Origin: Mortierella alpina
Taxonomy: Eukaryota; Mortierellomycota; Mortierellomycetes; Mortierellales; Mortierellaceae
Assembly (NCBI GenBank): GCA_029449245.1
Contig: JANATF010000012.1
Coordinates: 930,001-994,000, forward strand
Reading direction: 5' to 3'
Length of the DNA stretch: 64,000 bases
Positions 63,924-64,000 of the stretch are shown here, in pieces (the stretch's first letter is position 1; every line of letters begins with the position of its first letter). The notes below the pieces were generated by a model. The model did no database searches and was not told the origin of the DNA. It saw only the letters and a program-made list of their open reading frames with translations. Made by a program: the position numbers and the translations under genes.

Positions 63924-64000
63924 GTAAGTACAGGTAAAACACCCTGAAGTCCCACCCCATTCGTTCAAAAACCTTTTCTTCTAACCTTTTTTTGTTTTGT

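Overview
This window looks like nuclear DNA of an early-diverging filamentous fungus, most likely Mucoromycota sensu lato, with a Mortierella-type fungus a reasonable guess. The evidence is many short GT-AG introns (mostly 70-160 nt) in nearly every gene, gene-dense two-strand layout, balanced base composition, fungal wall genes, and a PRP8 intein. The taxonomic placement is inference. I rebuilt gene models by hand from reading frames, splice sites and protein similarity; apart from one gene whose middle splice junction I could not settle, all complete models keep a continuous frame.

Layout. 0.08-8.6 kb (+): PRP8, the core spliceosomal protein, carrying an in-frame mini-intein. 9.3-10.1 kb (+): FAHD1-like acylpyruvase. 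10.3-13.5 kb (-): secreted polysaccharide deacetylase resembling Agd3/CE18. 16.4-20.1 kb (+): chitin-synthase-like GT2 enzyme. 20.3-23.4 kb (-): low-complexity protein with a split CBM48 domain and a C-terminal membrane anchor. 25.6-28.4 kb (-): SIN1/AVO1, a TORC2 subunit, divergent from a mitochondrial PPR protein (28.9-31.0 kb, +). 31.3-34.4 kb (-): Pbs2/Wis1-type MAP kinase kinase with a 1.5-kb intron. 34.8-38.0 kb (-): API5 homologue in 13 exons, divergent from RAD23 (38.4-40.5 kb, +). 42.9-45.1 kb (+): amino-acid/GABA permease. 45.5-46.7 kb (-): AA11-like lytic polysaccharide monooxygenase. 49.3-51.3 kb (-): PIG-X/PBN1. 51.8-51.9 kb (-): a 58-residue NDUFA4/B12D-like protein. 53.5-55.1 kb (-): CENP-B/pogo-type DNA-binding protein lacking a transposase domain. 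56.9-59.7 kb (+): a fusion of Nudix, two CCCH zinc fingers and a W2 (eIF5C) domain. 60.1-61.8 kb (-): ribonuclease-inhibitor-type LRR protein. 62.0-63.2 kb (-): unrecognised protein, divergent from MEMO1 (63.5 kb to the edge, +).

Four genes concern the cell wall, surface polysaccharide or glycolipid anchors (deacetylase, chitin synthase, LPMO, PIG-X), and two are stress or growth signalling components (SIN1 and the Pbs2-type kinase). They are scattered among housekeeping genes, so I do not claim a functional cluster. The most novel-looking locus is the Nudix-CCCH-CCCH-W2 protein, whose Nudix box has lost one of its usual metal-binding glutamates. The second is the PRP8 mini-intein. Gaps between genes hold simple repeats, three poly-C tracts and a few TATA-like boxes. 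I saw no tRNA, rRNA, CRISPR array or intact transposon.
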